From Acidobacteriota bacterium (GTDB lineage Bacteria > Acidobacteriota > Terriglobia > Versatilivoradales > Versatilivoraceae): 36,960 nt of DNA. Location: NCBI GenBank assembly GCA_022616615.1, contig JAKEER010000254.1, positions 1 to 36,960 on the forward strand, written 5' to 3'. Below, in pieces: positions 8,360-16,884 of the stretch. Position 1 is the first letter of the stretch; each line of letters starts with the position of its first letter. The notes under the pieces are model-generated. The model saw only the letters and a list, made by a program, of their open reading frames with translations, was not told where the DNA came from and searched no databases. The position numbers were made by a program, and so were the translations under genes.

Positions 8360-8463
8360 GGCATTCCCCTCTCAGGAGAGGTCAGGAGAGGAGAGGGCCT
8401 TCAGGCCCTGGAGTGGGTTGTAACTTCGAAGCGACCACCCACCCCGGCTGCCTTTGGCAGCCA

Positions 8464-8479
8464 CCCCTCCTAGGAGGGG
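8464..8479. promoter_or_regulatory. Perfect 16-bp palindrome before purH
   Basis: CCCCTCCTAGGAGGGG is a perfect palindrome followed by ATTTTCTT. It ends 8 bases before the purH ribosome-binding site (AGGAG at 8488). It could end transcription from upstream or form a leader hairpin; it also resembles the CCCCTCCT cores of the local repeats. Confidence 0.45.
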
Positions 8480-8504
8480 ATTTTCTTAGGAGTGAAAAAC
8501 CGCG

Positions 8505-10070
8505 ATGTTGAAACGGGCCTTAATCAGCGTCTCAAAGAAAGATGGAATCATTGAATTTGCGAAGGGTTTGGCGGATCTGCAGATTGATATTGTCTCGACC
8601 GGTGGGACAGCGCGCGCGCTTCGAGAGGCCGGGGTCGTCGTGCAAGACATTTCCGTGCTGACTGGATTTCCTGAGATTCTCGACGGCCGGGTCAAGACGT
8701 TGCATCCGAAAGTGCATGGGGGGCTGCTGGGCATTCGGAGTAATCCAAGCCACCAGCAGCAGATGGCCGAACAGGACATTGCCCCAATTGACCTTGTGGT
8801 AGTGAACCTCTATCCATTTGAAGAAACCGCTGCACGGCCAGGAATCGAGTTCGAAGAGGTCATTGAGAACATTGATATTGGCGGGCCCTCGATGATCCGC
8901 TCTGCCGCCAAGAATTTCCGGGACGTAGGGGTCATTGTCGATCCCGCCGATTATGGCTGGGTGTTGGAAGAGCTGAAGCAAAGCCATTCCGGCCTGTCGC
9001 TCGAGTCCCGATTCAAGCTGGCGCGCAAAGCCTTTCACCTGACGGCAGGTTACGATGCGGCCATCGCTTCCCATCTCTTCAAGCTTCGGCTTGACGCCGG
9101 GAACTTCCATTTGACGGAGGGGTTTCCTCAGAAATTGCTTCTATCTATGGATAAGGTGAGCGACCTCCGGTACGGCGAGAATCCCCATCAGCGGGCAGCA
9201 TTCTATCGGGAGATGGCCGCTGGCAATGCCGTGCTAGCTGACGCTGTCCAATTGCAAGGTAAGGAGCTGTCTTTTAACAACCTGACCGACTTGAATGCCG
9301 CATTCCAGCTCTCCAGCGAGTTTGAAAGACCTTGCGCGGTTATTGTCAAACACACCAATCCTTGCGGCGCTGCCGTTTCCGCGCACTCGCTGGCTGAAGC
9401 TTACGTGAAGGCTCGCGAATGCGATCCGCTCTCCGCCTTTGGCTCAGTGCTTGGGTTCAACCGAACCCTGGACAAGGAAACGGCCCGTGAGATTGCGCTC
9501 ACTTTCGTCGAGGCGGTGATTGCCCCGGATTTTGCGCCTGAAGCGCTCAGCCTGCTGGCATCGAAAAAGAACTTGCGCCTGTTAAAGTATCAAGATAGCG
9601 CGAAGCCGTTTCATTCGCTGGACTACAAGCGCGTAGAGGGGGGATTGTTGGTTCAGGAGGCCGATCGCCAGCGAGTCTCAGTCAGTGAGTGGAAGGTTGT
9701 GACCGAGCGAAGCCCCAGCGCGGAAGAAGCTGCAGCTTTGCTGTTTGCCTGGAAGGTGGTGAAACACGTCAAGTCAAATGCCATTGTTTACGCCAATGGC
9801 GGTCAGACCGTGGGGATTGGCGCCGGACAAATGAGCCGCGTCGATGCCGCGCAGATTGGCATCTCAAAGGCGAAGCTGCCCATCCAAGGCTGTGTTCTGG
9901 CTTCCGACGCCTTCTTCCCTTTTCGGGATAGTATTGATGTGGCTGCTAAGGCTGGCATCCGCGCCGTGATCCAGCCCGGCGGATCCGTGAGGGACGACGA
10001 AGTGATCCAGGCGGCAAACGAACACGGAATCGCGATGGTTTTCACTGGTGTGCGGCATTTCAAGCACTGA
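8505..10070 (+). CDS. purH: Bifunctional AICAR transformylase / IMP cyclohydrolase
   Basis: PurH carries out the last two steps of purine synthesis: formyl transfer from 10-formyl-THF to AICAR, then ring closure to IMP. The 521-residue length is normal. The N-terminal cyclohydrolase domain has ISVSKKDGIIEFA, STGGTA, GRVKTLHPKVHGGLL and GGPSMIRSAAKN. The transformylase domain has the catalytic pair K282-H283 in VKHTNPCGAA and ends in the usual GIAMVFTGVRHFKH. AGGAG lies 12 bases before the start. It is a cytoplasmic enzyme standing apart from other pur genes, behind a repeat-rich leader. Confidence 0.98.
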   Translation: MLKRALISVSKKDGIIEFAKGLADLQIDIVSTGGTARALREAGVVVQDISVLTGFPEILDGRVKTLHPKVHGGLLGIRSNPSHQQQMAEQDIAPIDLVVVNLYPFEETAARPGIEFEEVIENIDIGGPSMIRSAAKNFRDVGVIVDPADYGWVLEELKQSHSGLSLESRFKLARKAFHLTAGYDAAIASHLFKLRLDAGNFHLTEGFPQKLLLSMDKVSDLRYGENPHQRAAFYREMAAGNAVLADAVQLQGKELSFNNLTDLNAAFQLSSEFERPCAVIVKHTNPCGAAVSAHSLAEAYVKARECDPLSAFGSVLGFNRTLDKETAREIALTFVEAVIAPDFAPEALSLLASKKNLRLLKYQDSAKPFHSLDYKRVEGGLLVQEADRQRVSVSEWKVVTERSPSAEEAAALLFAWKVVKHVKSNAIVYANGGQTVGIGAGQMSRVDAAQIGISKAKLPIQGCVLASDAFFPFRDSIDVAAKAGIRAVIQPGGSVRDDEVIQAANEHGIAMVFTGVRHFKH

Positions 10071-10131
10071 ATAGAGCTCCTACTCTCTGCCCCTATTGCT
10101 TCCTCTGTTAGAATTTGGTGATCGAGCGACG

Positions 10132-10458
10132 GTGGAACCTGCAGAGAGGATCCCCGATGAGGCCTGGGTAGTTCGCGGAGGACACAATCGTCCTTCCGAC
10201 ATCGCGCGAGGAACCGCTACACACCCGGGCGGGCTGACCGGAGTCTCGGTAGAGAGTGCGACAGGTGTTTCAGTCGCTCAGCTTGCGGCTGCAATCCCTC
10301 ATGGACAAGTGGGTGTTACTACAGCGGGAGAAGTTCGAAAATCGGGTGGCGACGTAATTCGTACCTCTGGAAGGAGTCCTTCCCACGCAACGTTGACAGG
10401 TCTCACTCCCGAAGAGGTAAGCCGTCTCCTTACTCCGACGATACCCAAACCAATATGA
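10132..10458 (+). CDS. Conserved hypothetical protein, first of an overlapping pair
   Basis: This 108-residue protein starts at GTG 10132 (VEPAERIPDEAWVVRGG). An upstream TTG at 10096 would add 12 residues, and neither start has a clear ribosome-binding site. The conserved-looking parts are WVVRGGHNRPSDI, GLTGVSVESATGVSVAQLA, HGQVGVTTAGEVR and HATLTGLTPEEVSRLLTPT. I recall similar small proteins, and C-terminal domains of larger ones, encoded beside a partner like the next gene, but no function that I can name. No signal peptide or membrane segment is visible. The stop overlaps the next start by four bases (ATGA), implying translational coupling. Confidence 0.65.
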   Translation: MEPAERIPDEAWVVRGGHNRPSDIARGTATHPGGLTGVSVESATGVSVAQLAAAIPHGQVGVTTAGEVRKSGGDVIRTSGRSPSHATLTGLTPEEVSRLLTPTIPKPI

Positions 10459-10751
10459 GGCAACTTATGGACAAAGCAAGGGTTTTCGCAGACTTTCACA
10501 ATTCGGATATACATGGCCGCCTTCGGTTGAACTGCGTAGGAACCGTGGAAGACCTCAACCAACAACAAGTGACCCTAGAAGACGGTCTGTCGCTGACCCT
10601 CTATAGTGAGGATTTGGAGGTGGATGGATTGGTGCGCTATTCTCAAGAGGAGCACCTCTGGGTGGCCGTGATTGATTGGAACGCGATCAGCAGGGTGGAT
10701 TCGAAGGCTCTTTCCACTGACCCATCGCTAAGACAGAGGCGGATGGCTTAA
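10455..10751 (+). CDS. Conserved hypothetical protein, second of an overlapping pair
   Basis: This is a 98-residue acidic protein translated from an ATGA overlap with the gene before; an in-frame ATG at 10467 is an alternative start. The pattern ADFHNSDIHGRLRLNCVGT, then LEDGLSLTLYSEDLEVDG and EEHLWVAVIDWNAI, matches a widespread small-protein type of unknown role. It has predicted beta strands and no signal peptide. Tight coupling suggests the two proteins act together. A toxin-immunity or regulator pair is possible but unproven. Confidence 0.68.
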   Translation: MRQLMDKARVFADFHNSDIHGRLRLNCVGTVEDLNQQQVTLEDGLSLTLYSEDLEVDGLVRYSQEEHLWVAVIDWNAISRVDSKALSTDPSLRQRRMA

Positions 10752-10878
10752 TTGCGGGAAGGGTCTTTGGATCTCTTCAAGGTGCTTTGGCCGGCCGATC
10801 GCAGTGTCGATGACGTTTCCACCGGCGCCGAAGCAAGGCGCTCCGCGGAGCTCCGACGCGGCCGGCCCGGTTTTCGGT

Positions 10879-10907
10879 TTGACTGCCTGGAAGCAGCATG
10901 GGATAAT
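10879..10907 (+). promoter_or_regulatory. Sigma-70 promoter
   Basis: TTGACT at 10879-10884 and GATAAT at 10902-10907 have the ideal 17-base spacing. The predicted transcript start near 10914 leaves a leader of about 25 bases before the TPR gene at 10939. Confidence 0.75.
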
Positions 10908-10938
10908 TCCTCGCAATTCTTGATAAGGACTGGTTTTC

Positions 10939-13002
10939 ATGAGACTTTCATTTGTGTGGTTTAAAGGTTTATCCTCCCGTTTCGCTTTGCTTCTCGCGTT
11001 CCTGGTTGTCTACCCAGGTGGAATGCCAGCGGCGCAGAAGAAGTCTGCCGACTTGCAAACTGACGCCAGACCGGCGGCCGCGGTGGAAAAGTCCTCAGCG
11101 AAACAGCGGGCCGAGGCTTATTACCATTTCAGCCTCGCCCGCAATTTCGAAGAAAGTGGTGACTTTCTAAAAGCAGTCGATGAGTACAAGAAAGCCATCC
11201 AGCAGGATCCGCAGTCTTCCAGCCTCTACATCGAGCTCGCCAATGCCTACCTGCGCCACCGCCAGCTGAACAATGCCATCCGCGAAGCGGAGAATGCGGT
11301 CAGGGTCGATCCCGAAAGCCTTGAGGCTCACCGGCTGCTGGGCAGCATCTATTACAACATCGTCCGCAATGAAGATACCGGCCGCGCGCCGGCTTCCAGC
11401 GAATATCTTAAGAAAGCGATTCAGGAATACGAGAAGATATGCACCCTTGATGCTTCCGATACGAACTCGCTGGTTGTCTTAAGCCTGCTGTATCGTTACG
11501 ACGGTCAGAGCGACAAGGCTGTCGAGACGGCCAAGCGCCTGCTGGACAAAGCCCCCTCCTCAGAAGCCGGGCTCGCCAATCTCGCCCAGATCTACTCCGA
11601 ACAAGGCAACACGCAAGAAGCCATCAACGTGTTCAAGAAGGCGCTCGAAGTCAATCCGAACTCGCCTCGAATCCTGGAGCAGTTAGCCATCGCCTATGAC
11701 CAGATTAAGGATTACAAGAGCACCATCCAGGCTTACCGCCAAGCTATAGCCCTTGACGAGGACAGCTTGGAGTTGCGGAAAGGACTGGCGCAGGCGCTAC
11801 TTGATGACAAGCAAGACGCAGAAGCTGAGAAGGAGTTCTTGAAGATTCTGGAGGCTGACCCGGACGAAGGCCTCGCTTACTTCCGCTTGGCGCAGATCTA
11901 TCGTAACCGCCGAGAATTCGACAAGGCTCTGGCTAACTACAACAAGGCTAATTCGATCCTCGTCGGCAGCCTCGAGATTAGTTTTCACATTGCCACCCTA
12001 TATGAGGAGCTGGGCAAGTATGAAAAGGCGGAAGAACGGTTTCAGCAGCTCTTGAAGTTGACTGAAAAGCCGGCAGGCAACTATTCGGCTTCCGAAAAAC
12101 AGAACCGCGGAGCGTTCCTGACGCACGCGGGTTATGTGTCGCAACAGTTGGAAAAATATCCGCAAGCCATTGCGTACTTCACCGAGCTAAAGACAATGAA
12201 CCCGGAGAACGCGACCCGGGCCGAAAGCTACATCATCGACACCTACCGCGCAGCAAAACAGTTGGACAAGGCGCTGGCGGCTTCTGAAAGCGCGGTGAAG
12301 GCCCATCCGGAAGACAAGGACCTAAAGCTGCTCCATGCCGATGTTCTTAGTGAGTCGGGCAAGCCTGCTCAGGCCATTGAACTGCTGCAGAAGATGCTGA
12401 GCGGGACCGATGATGATGCGAAGATTTATTCCGCGATGATCCAAGTGTATCAGCGGGACAAGAAGTTCAAAGAAGCCGAGAAGACTCTGCTGACGGCGGA
12501 GAAATTTTTCAAGAACAAGGAAGCGTTCCACTTCATGTTGGGGTCGATGTACGAGCGCCAGAAAGATTACGAGAAAGCAGAGAAGACTTTCAAAAAAGTG
12601 ATCGAGTTGAACCCCAAACACGCTGCCGCGCTCAATTACCTGGGCTATATGCTGGCGGATCGTGGAGTCCGTCTTGAGGAGTCGTTGGATCTCATCAAGA
12701 AAGCGGTGGACTTGGATCCCAATAACGGCGCCTATCTCGACAGCCTGGGTTGGGTTTACTTCAAACTGAATCGGGTAGACGAGGCAGAAACGTATCTCAA
12801 GAAAGCGTTGGATCGAGTGCGAAAAGATCCGACGATTCACGAGCACCTGGGAGACGTTTACTACCGAAAAGGCCAGTATGTGGAGGCTCGCGCGGCGTGG
12901 GAGCTTTCGCTCGCCAACAGTCAAGATGAGGAAGAAACTCGGAAGGTGCAGAAGAAGATTGAGGAATTGAAGGTCAAGCTAGCTTCGTTGGAAAAGAAGT
13001 AA
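10939..13002 (+). CDS. Large exported TPR protein
   Basis: This is a 687-residue protein. It starts with a signal peptide (MRLSFVWFKG, core FALLLAFLVVYPGG, cleavage near PAA). From about residue 55 to 670 it is a near-continuous array of about 16-18 tetratricopeptide repeats. Examples are GDFLKAVDEYKKAIQQDP, GNTQEAINVFKKALEVNP and KDYEKAEKTFKKVIELNP. TPR superhelices scaffold protein interactions, and long exported forms in Acidobacteriota probably serve envelope assembly or peptide handling. The last repeats (ALNYLGYMLADRGVRLEESL, then NGAYLDSLGWVYFKLN) are a recognisable C-terminal signature of BamD/YfgC-like TPR proteins. AAGGA lies upstream of the start, behind a strong promoter. Its exact partner is unknown. 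Confidence 0.9.
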   Translation: MRLSFVWFKGLSSRFALLLAFLVVYPGGMPAAQKKSADLQTDARPAAAVEKSSAKQRAEAYYHFSLARNFEESGDFLKAVDEYKKAIQQDPQSSSLYIELANAYLRHRQLNNAIREAENAVRVDPESLEAHRLLGSIYYNIVRNEDTGRAPASSEYLKKAIQEYEKICTLDASDTNSLVVLSLLYRYDGQSDKAVETAKRLLDKAPSSEAGLANLAQIYSEQGNTQEAINVFKKALEVNPNSPRILEQLAIAYDQIKDYKSTIQAYRQAIALDEDSLELRKGLAQALLDDKQDAEAEKEFLKILEADPDEGLAYFRLAQIYRNRREFDKALANYNKANSILVGSLEISFHIATLYEELGKYEKAEERFQQLLKLTEKPAGNYSASEKQNRGAFLTHAGYVSQQLEKYPQAIAYFTELKTMNPENATRAESYIIDTYRAAKQLDKALAASESAVKAHPEDKDLKLLHADVLSESGKPAQAIELLQKMLSGTDDDAKIYSAMIQVYQRDKKFKEAEKTLLTAEKFFKNKEAFHFMLGSMYERQKDYEKAEKTFKKVIELNPKHAAALNYLGYMLADRGVRLEESLDLIKKAVDLDPNNGAYLDSLGWVYFKLNRVDEAETYLKKALDRVRKDPTIHEHLGDVYYRKGQYVEARAAWELSLANSQDEEETRKVQKKIEELKVKLASLEKK

Positions 13003-13080
13003 GAACAAAACCAGGCTTGCTTACTGCTCTCACATAGTGAATACACAGCTCACTGATGACGCGCGAAGGCGGGAACAAAC

Positions 13081-13485
13081 ATGCCCTCTGGAACATTAAC
13101 TGGATATGCGCTAAAGATAGTGGGGCTGCCAGCTGAACATACCTACGTGGAAAGTACTCAGGGCCATGTGTGGCCGTGCTGGGGACGTTCTAATGGTGGT
13201 CGTTCAATATGCGCTGGCATCGGGAACACTGATCAGGCCGATTGCCTTTCGCAACCTAACTCTGAGGCTGGTATCATTTACGGTGTAACAGGCGTTTGTC
13301 ACCAGACGGCTAATCGCATTCTCTACCCTTCTGGTCAGACGGTCTCCAGTGCCTACGGTTACAGAGGCTCGCTTTTTGCTTGGGGGACAGACGGGCTGGA
13401 TCTTGCCACTCTTCAGCACTGCTCACCGCCAAGCCTGCCATGGCAAGGACTCCACACCTGCCTTACTGCTCACGTCCATCCTTAG
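13081..13485 (+). CDS. Small Cys/His-conserved protein of unknown function
   Basis: This 134-residue protein has a distinctive pattern: H20 in EHTYVEST, C33 in WPCWGRSNGG, C44 in SICAG, C55 in ADCLSQPNS, and YGVTGVCHQTANRIL (C73, H74, N78). I have a memory of a family sharing GVCHQTANRIL but no name for it. An upstream His followed by a Cys at the head of a helix would fit a circularly permuted papain-like (NlpC/P60-type) fold. That is a hypothesis from motif order only. No signal peptide is present. The C-terminal 30 residues look less conserved. It is followed by the helical protein at 13595, with which it probably forms a two-gene unit downstream of the TPR gene. Confidence 0.6.
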   Translation: MPSGTLTGYALKIVGLPAEHTYVESTQGHVWPCWGRSNGGRSICAGIGNTDQADCLSQPNSEAGIIYGVTGVCHQTANRILYPSGQTVSSAYGYRGSLFAWGTDGLDLATLQHCSPPSLPWQGLHTCLTAHVHP

Positions 13486-13594
13486 ATCGTGGGGCCTCGT
13501 CATGAGTTCAGAAGAGGAGTTTAATAGACGTATGGCGGCAATTCATGGAACCGGCAACCCGGTCCTTGATCGTGCTGATACAGGAGGAAATGCT

Positions 13595-13930
13595 ATGAAC
13601 ATCAGACATGCAGAGTTTCAAACGATGGCAGATGTCTTCCTGGGCGAGGGTTGTGACCGGGCGAAACTTGAACAAGTTGAAAAACTACAAACCGCTCTCC
13701 ATCAGCAACAGGCTGCGCTCTACCAACGTTACAGCCAGGAGGAACTAGGTGCAGAGGAATATGTCACCTTGTTTAACACGCTCCTGGATAACACGTTCAC
13801 AGAATGCGAGGAGATCCTGGGGGCTCAGGATTTTCTGAAGCTGTTCGGCGCCCCTCGGCATGAGCTAGGGGGAGGCATCGACAGAGAAGCTTTTCTTCGT
13901 TCCCACCAGTCAAGGATGCACCGACACTGA
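13595..13930 (+). CDS. Small helical protein, partner of the Cys/His protein
   Basis: The start at 13595 (MNIRHAEFQTMADVFLGEG) has an excellent AGGAGG at 13582-13587 with a 7-base spacer, giving 111 residues. An in-frame ATG at 13502 would add 31 residues (MSSEEEFNRRMAAIHGTG...), sits 16 bases after the previous stop and lacks a good ribosome-binding site, so both starts may be used. The protein is mostly helical, with a Gln-rich stretch (KLQTALHQQQAALYQRYSQE), then EYVTLFNTLLDNTFTECEEILG and DFLKLFGAP. There is no signal peptide. I do not recognise its function; the gene order suggests it works with the preceding protein. Confidence 0.6.
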   Translation: MNIRHAEFQTMADVFLGEGCDRAKLEQVEKLQTALHQQQAALYQRYSQEELGAEEYVTLFNTLLDNTFTECEEILGAQDFLKLFGAPRHELGGGIDREAFLRSHQSRMHRH

Positions 13931-14038
13931 ACGAACTCAGTCAGCGCTGTGGGGTATACCCGAAGATCTCGTTGCCTAACCAGCCGGGTGTCGGAGCCCT
14001 GCGCTTCGTTCCCGTGGCTAAATCGGGAGTAGTTGTCA

Positions 14039-14068
14039 AAGCTCAATCTTTTGGATTGGGCTTTTTTT
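14039..14068 (+). terminator. Rho-independent terminator abutting ispE
   Basis: AAGCTCAATC pairs with GATTGGGCTT (10 bp, one G-U) around TTTTG and runs into seven T. It should end the 13.1-13.9 kb transcript. The last T is directly followed by the ATG proposed for ispE at 14069. Confidence 0.8.
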
Positions 14069-14974
14069 ATGCCCGTGAAGTTCCATCAGATTGTTCTGCG
14101 CAGCTACGCCAAGATCAACCTCGGACTGCACATCCTGGGAAAGCGGCCCGACGGGTATCATGAGGTGCGCACCGTGCTGCATACCGTTGCCCTGCACGAC
14201 CGCTTGACCCTCCAGCGAGCGCGAACAACAGGAATTCGATTCCGCTCAAACGTCCCGGAGATAGACTCCTTGGACAATCTCGTGGTGCGCGCCATCAAAG
14301 TGTTCCAACGAGAGACCGGGATTCCGGGCGGGGTCAGTGTTTCGCTGGAGAAAGCGATTCCGCTGCGCGCTGGCCTGGGTGGTGGAAGCAGCAACGCCGC
14401 CACCACGTTGCTCGGACTGGTAAAGCTGTTCGGATTGGATTGCTCCAACTCAGATTTGATGAACTGGGCAGGACCGTTAGGCTCCGACGTCCCCTTCTTT
14501 CTGGTGGGTGGAAGAGCGCTGGGAATCGGAAGAGGTTCTGAAGTTTATCCGCTGGAAGAACTGCCGAAAAGGCACGTCCTGTTGGCCATCCCGGCCAGTG
14601 GCGTATCCACGGCAGATGCCTATGCTCGCTTGAGTTTACAATTGACAAACACCCATCGTGAAAGTATGATTCCGCGTTTCTGTTCAGGTTGCTGGACCAG
14701 TCTGGCGCAGCAGAATGCGCCGGAGAACAACTTCGAGGCGGGTTTTTTTGAAGATTTTCCCCATCTGCGAAAGGTGAAGAGCGGCTGGCTGGCATCCGGT
14801 GCTGTAACAGCCGGCTTGACTGGCAGCGGATCGGCCTTGTTTGGAGTTTTTGCGCGAAAGCGGGAAATGGAAAGCGCAGCTTCCATGGTGGCTGGCCTTG
14901 ACCTCCGGCTCATTCAAACTCGCACGCTGAGACGAACGGAGTACCACTCAGAGATCGTCGAGTCGCTGCAGTGA
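14069..14974 (+). CDS. ispE: 4-diphosphocytidyl-2-C-methyl-D-erythritol kinase
   Basis: IspE phosphorylates CDP-methylerythritol in the MEP route to isoprenoid precursors. It is a GHMP kinase. The opening RSYAKINLGLHILGKRPDGYHE carries the catalytic region, and the ATP loop is PLRAGLGGGSSNAATTL. The third motif is GLTGSGSALFGVF. The 301-residue length from ATG 14069 (MPVKFHQIVLRSYAKINLGL) is close to the usual 280-300. An upstream TTG at 14033 would put its first codons inside a terminator hairpin and is rejected. No Shine-Dalgarno sequence fits between hairpin and ATG, so initiation may be leaderless or depend on read-through. tRNA-Gln follows 5 bases after the stop. Confidence 0.95.
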   Translation: MPVKFHQIVLRSYAKINLGLHILGKRPDGYHEVRTVLHTVALHDRLTLQRARTTGIRFRSNVPEIDSLDNLVVRAIKVFQRETGIPGGVSVSLEKAIPLRAGLGGGSSNAATTLLGLVKLFGLDCSNSDLMNWAGPLGSDVPFFLVGGRALGIGRGSEVYPLEELPKRHVLLAIPASGVSTADAYARLSLQLTNTHRESMIPRFCSGCWTSLAQQNAPENNFEAGFFEDFPHLRKVKSGWLASGAVTAGLTGSGSALFGVFARKREMESAASMVAGLDLRLIQTRTLRRTEYHSEIVESLQ

Positions 14975-14979
14975 ATCGT

Positions 14980-15054
14980 TGGGGCGTCGTCAAGCGGTAA
15001 GACACAGGTCTTTGGAACCTGCATTCGGAGGTTCGAATCCTCCCGCCCCAGCCA
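14980..15054 (+). tRNA. tRNA-Gln (anticodon TTG)
   Basis: The 75-base cloverleaf has acceptor arms TGGGGCG and CGCCCCA, an anticodon stem CAGGT/ACCTG with loop CTTTGGA (anticodon TTG, reads CAA), and a T arm GGAGG-TTCGAAT-CCTCC. Discriminator G is at 15051 and CCA is encoded at 15052-15054. It lies between ispE and prs, a common arrangement. Confidence 0.97.
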
Positions 15055-15130
15055 AAGCCGGACCAGCTCTCAGCGCGAAATCCGAGCTTCTGGCCTCTGA
15101 CACCTTGGACTTCACACTTCGTTTGGCGGA

Positions 15131-16084
15131 GTGATCAGGAAGTTGAAAGACGATCTGAAAATATTCACCGGAACAGCTCATCGGGCGCTGGCGGAGGAAA
15201 TCTGCAACTCCCTAGGACTACCGCTCGGGAATTCCTCTGTAACACGATTCAGTGACGGCGAGGTCTATTTTCAGATTCTCGAAAACGTTCGTGGGGAGGA
15301 TGTTTTTGCTATTCAACCCACCTGCCGCCCGGTGGACTCGACCCTGGTCGAATTGCTGTTGATGATCGATGCCTTCAAACGATCCTCGGCCAGGAGAATT
15401 ACCGCGGTACTTCCCTACTTCGGTTATGCTCGGCAAGACCGGAAAGACAAGCCTCGCGTTCCGATCTCCGCGAAACTGGTGGCCAACGTTCTGTCGACGG
15501 CGGGTGCGAACCGTGTGTTGACCATGGATCTGCACGTGCCGCAGATTCAGGGCTTCTTCGACATCCCCGTAGATCATCTTTTTGCAGCCCCCGTGCTGGT
15601 CGATTATTTTCAAAAGCTGAACCTGCGGGACTTGATCGTGGTGTCGCCAGATGCCGGCGGCGTTGAGCGAGCCCGGGCCTACGCCAAGAAGCTCAATACG
15701 AACCTGGCGATCATTGATAAGCGGCGGGTGGACGCAAACGTCGCCGAGATCGTGCATATCGTGGGCGAAGTCGAAGGCCGGACGGTGTTGATTGTGGATG
15801 ACATGATCGACACGGCCGGAACGCTTGTGAAATCGGCGGAAGCGCTGCTGCAGCAGGGCGCCAAGAAAGTTTACGCTTGTTGCAGCCATCCGGTTTTTTC
15901 GGGCCCGGCCGTTCAGCGCATCAGGGAGTCCTGTCTCGAAGAAGTCGTCGTGACGAATTCGATTCCCTTGGCCAAGGACGCCAAAAAGGCCGAAAACATT
16001 CGCGTTCTCAGCGTTGCTGAACTGCTGGGAAAGGCGATCCGATCGATCCATGAAGAGAGTTCCGTGAGTTCATTGTTTATTTGA
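15131..16084 (+). CDS. prs: Ribose-phosphate pyrophosphokinase
   Basis: Prs makes PRPP from ribose 5-phosphate and ATP for nucleotide, histidine and tryptophan synthesis. The 317-residue length is typical of class I enzymes. Visible motifs are the N-terminal KIFTGTAHRALAEEI, RFSDGEVYFQILENVRG, the flexible-loop region PYFGYARQDRK, and the PRPP-binding loop VDDMIDTAGT at residues 222-231. VVSPDAGGVERARAYAK is also conserved. Translation starts at GTG 15131, which gives the correct family N-terminus. It heads the run prs-rplY-pth-rpsF-rpsR-rplI-dnaB. Confidence 0.98.
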   Translation: MIRKLKDDLKIFTGTAHRALAEEICNSLGLPLGNSSVTRFSDGEVYFQILENVRGEDVFAIQPTCRPVDSTLVELLLMIDAFKRSSARRITAVLPYFGYARQDRKDKPRVPISAKLVANVLSTAGANRVLTMDLHVPQIQGFFDIPVDHLFAAPVLVDYFQKLNLRDLIVVSPDAGGVERARAYAKKLNTNLAIIDKRRVDANVAEIVHIVGEVEGRTVLIVDDMIDTAGTLVKSAEALLQQGAKKVYACCSHPVFSGPAVQRIRESCLEEVVVTNSIPLAKDAKKAENIRVLSVAELLGKAIRSIHEESSVSSLFI

Positions 16085-16153
16085 AAACCTGATGATAGGT
16101 GCAGGCCAGGCTCAGAGCTTGATCTTGACACTGAAAGTAAAGGAGCGAAGCGT

Positions 16154-16852
<699 letters not shown>

Positions 16853-16884
16853 CCCCGTGCACTTCAAGGCATCTCCTTTCCCCA

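Larger units (their letters stand above)
7900..8463. other. Repeat-rich spacer, no gene seen
   Basis: This stretch holds GC-rich hairpins, a 17-bp tandem repeat, two good copies of a dispersed 23-base motif, a CCCCC-TTTTATA-AGGGGG hairpin at 8289-8306, and sequences resembling the two-hairpin repeats (GGGGGTGGTTCGATCC near 7965). Open frames here are low-complexity and have no plausible product. Confidence 0.6.

Noticed and set aside
10752-10964. Open frame overlapping the start of the TPR gene
   Set aside because: It contains the TPR promoter and ribosome-binding site and has no protein-like pattern.
14033-14068. TTG start at 14033 for ispE
   Set aside because: Its first codons form the arms of a Rho-independent terminator and add residues outside the IspE pattern.
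15218-16051. Long open frame opposite prs (and similar ones opposite the oxidoreductase, rplY/pth and radA)
   Set aside because: These are mirror frames of strongly conserved genes, with His/Arg-rich composition and no recognisable domains.
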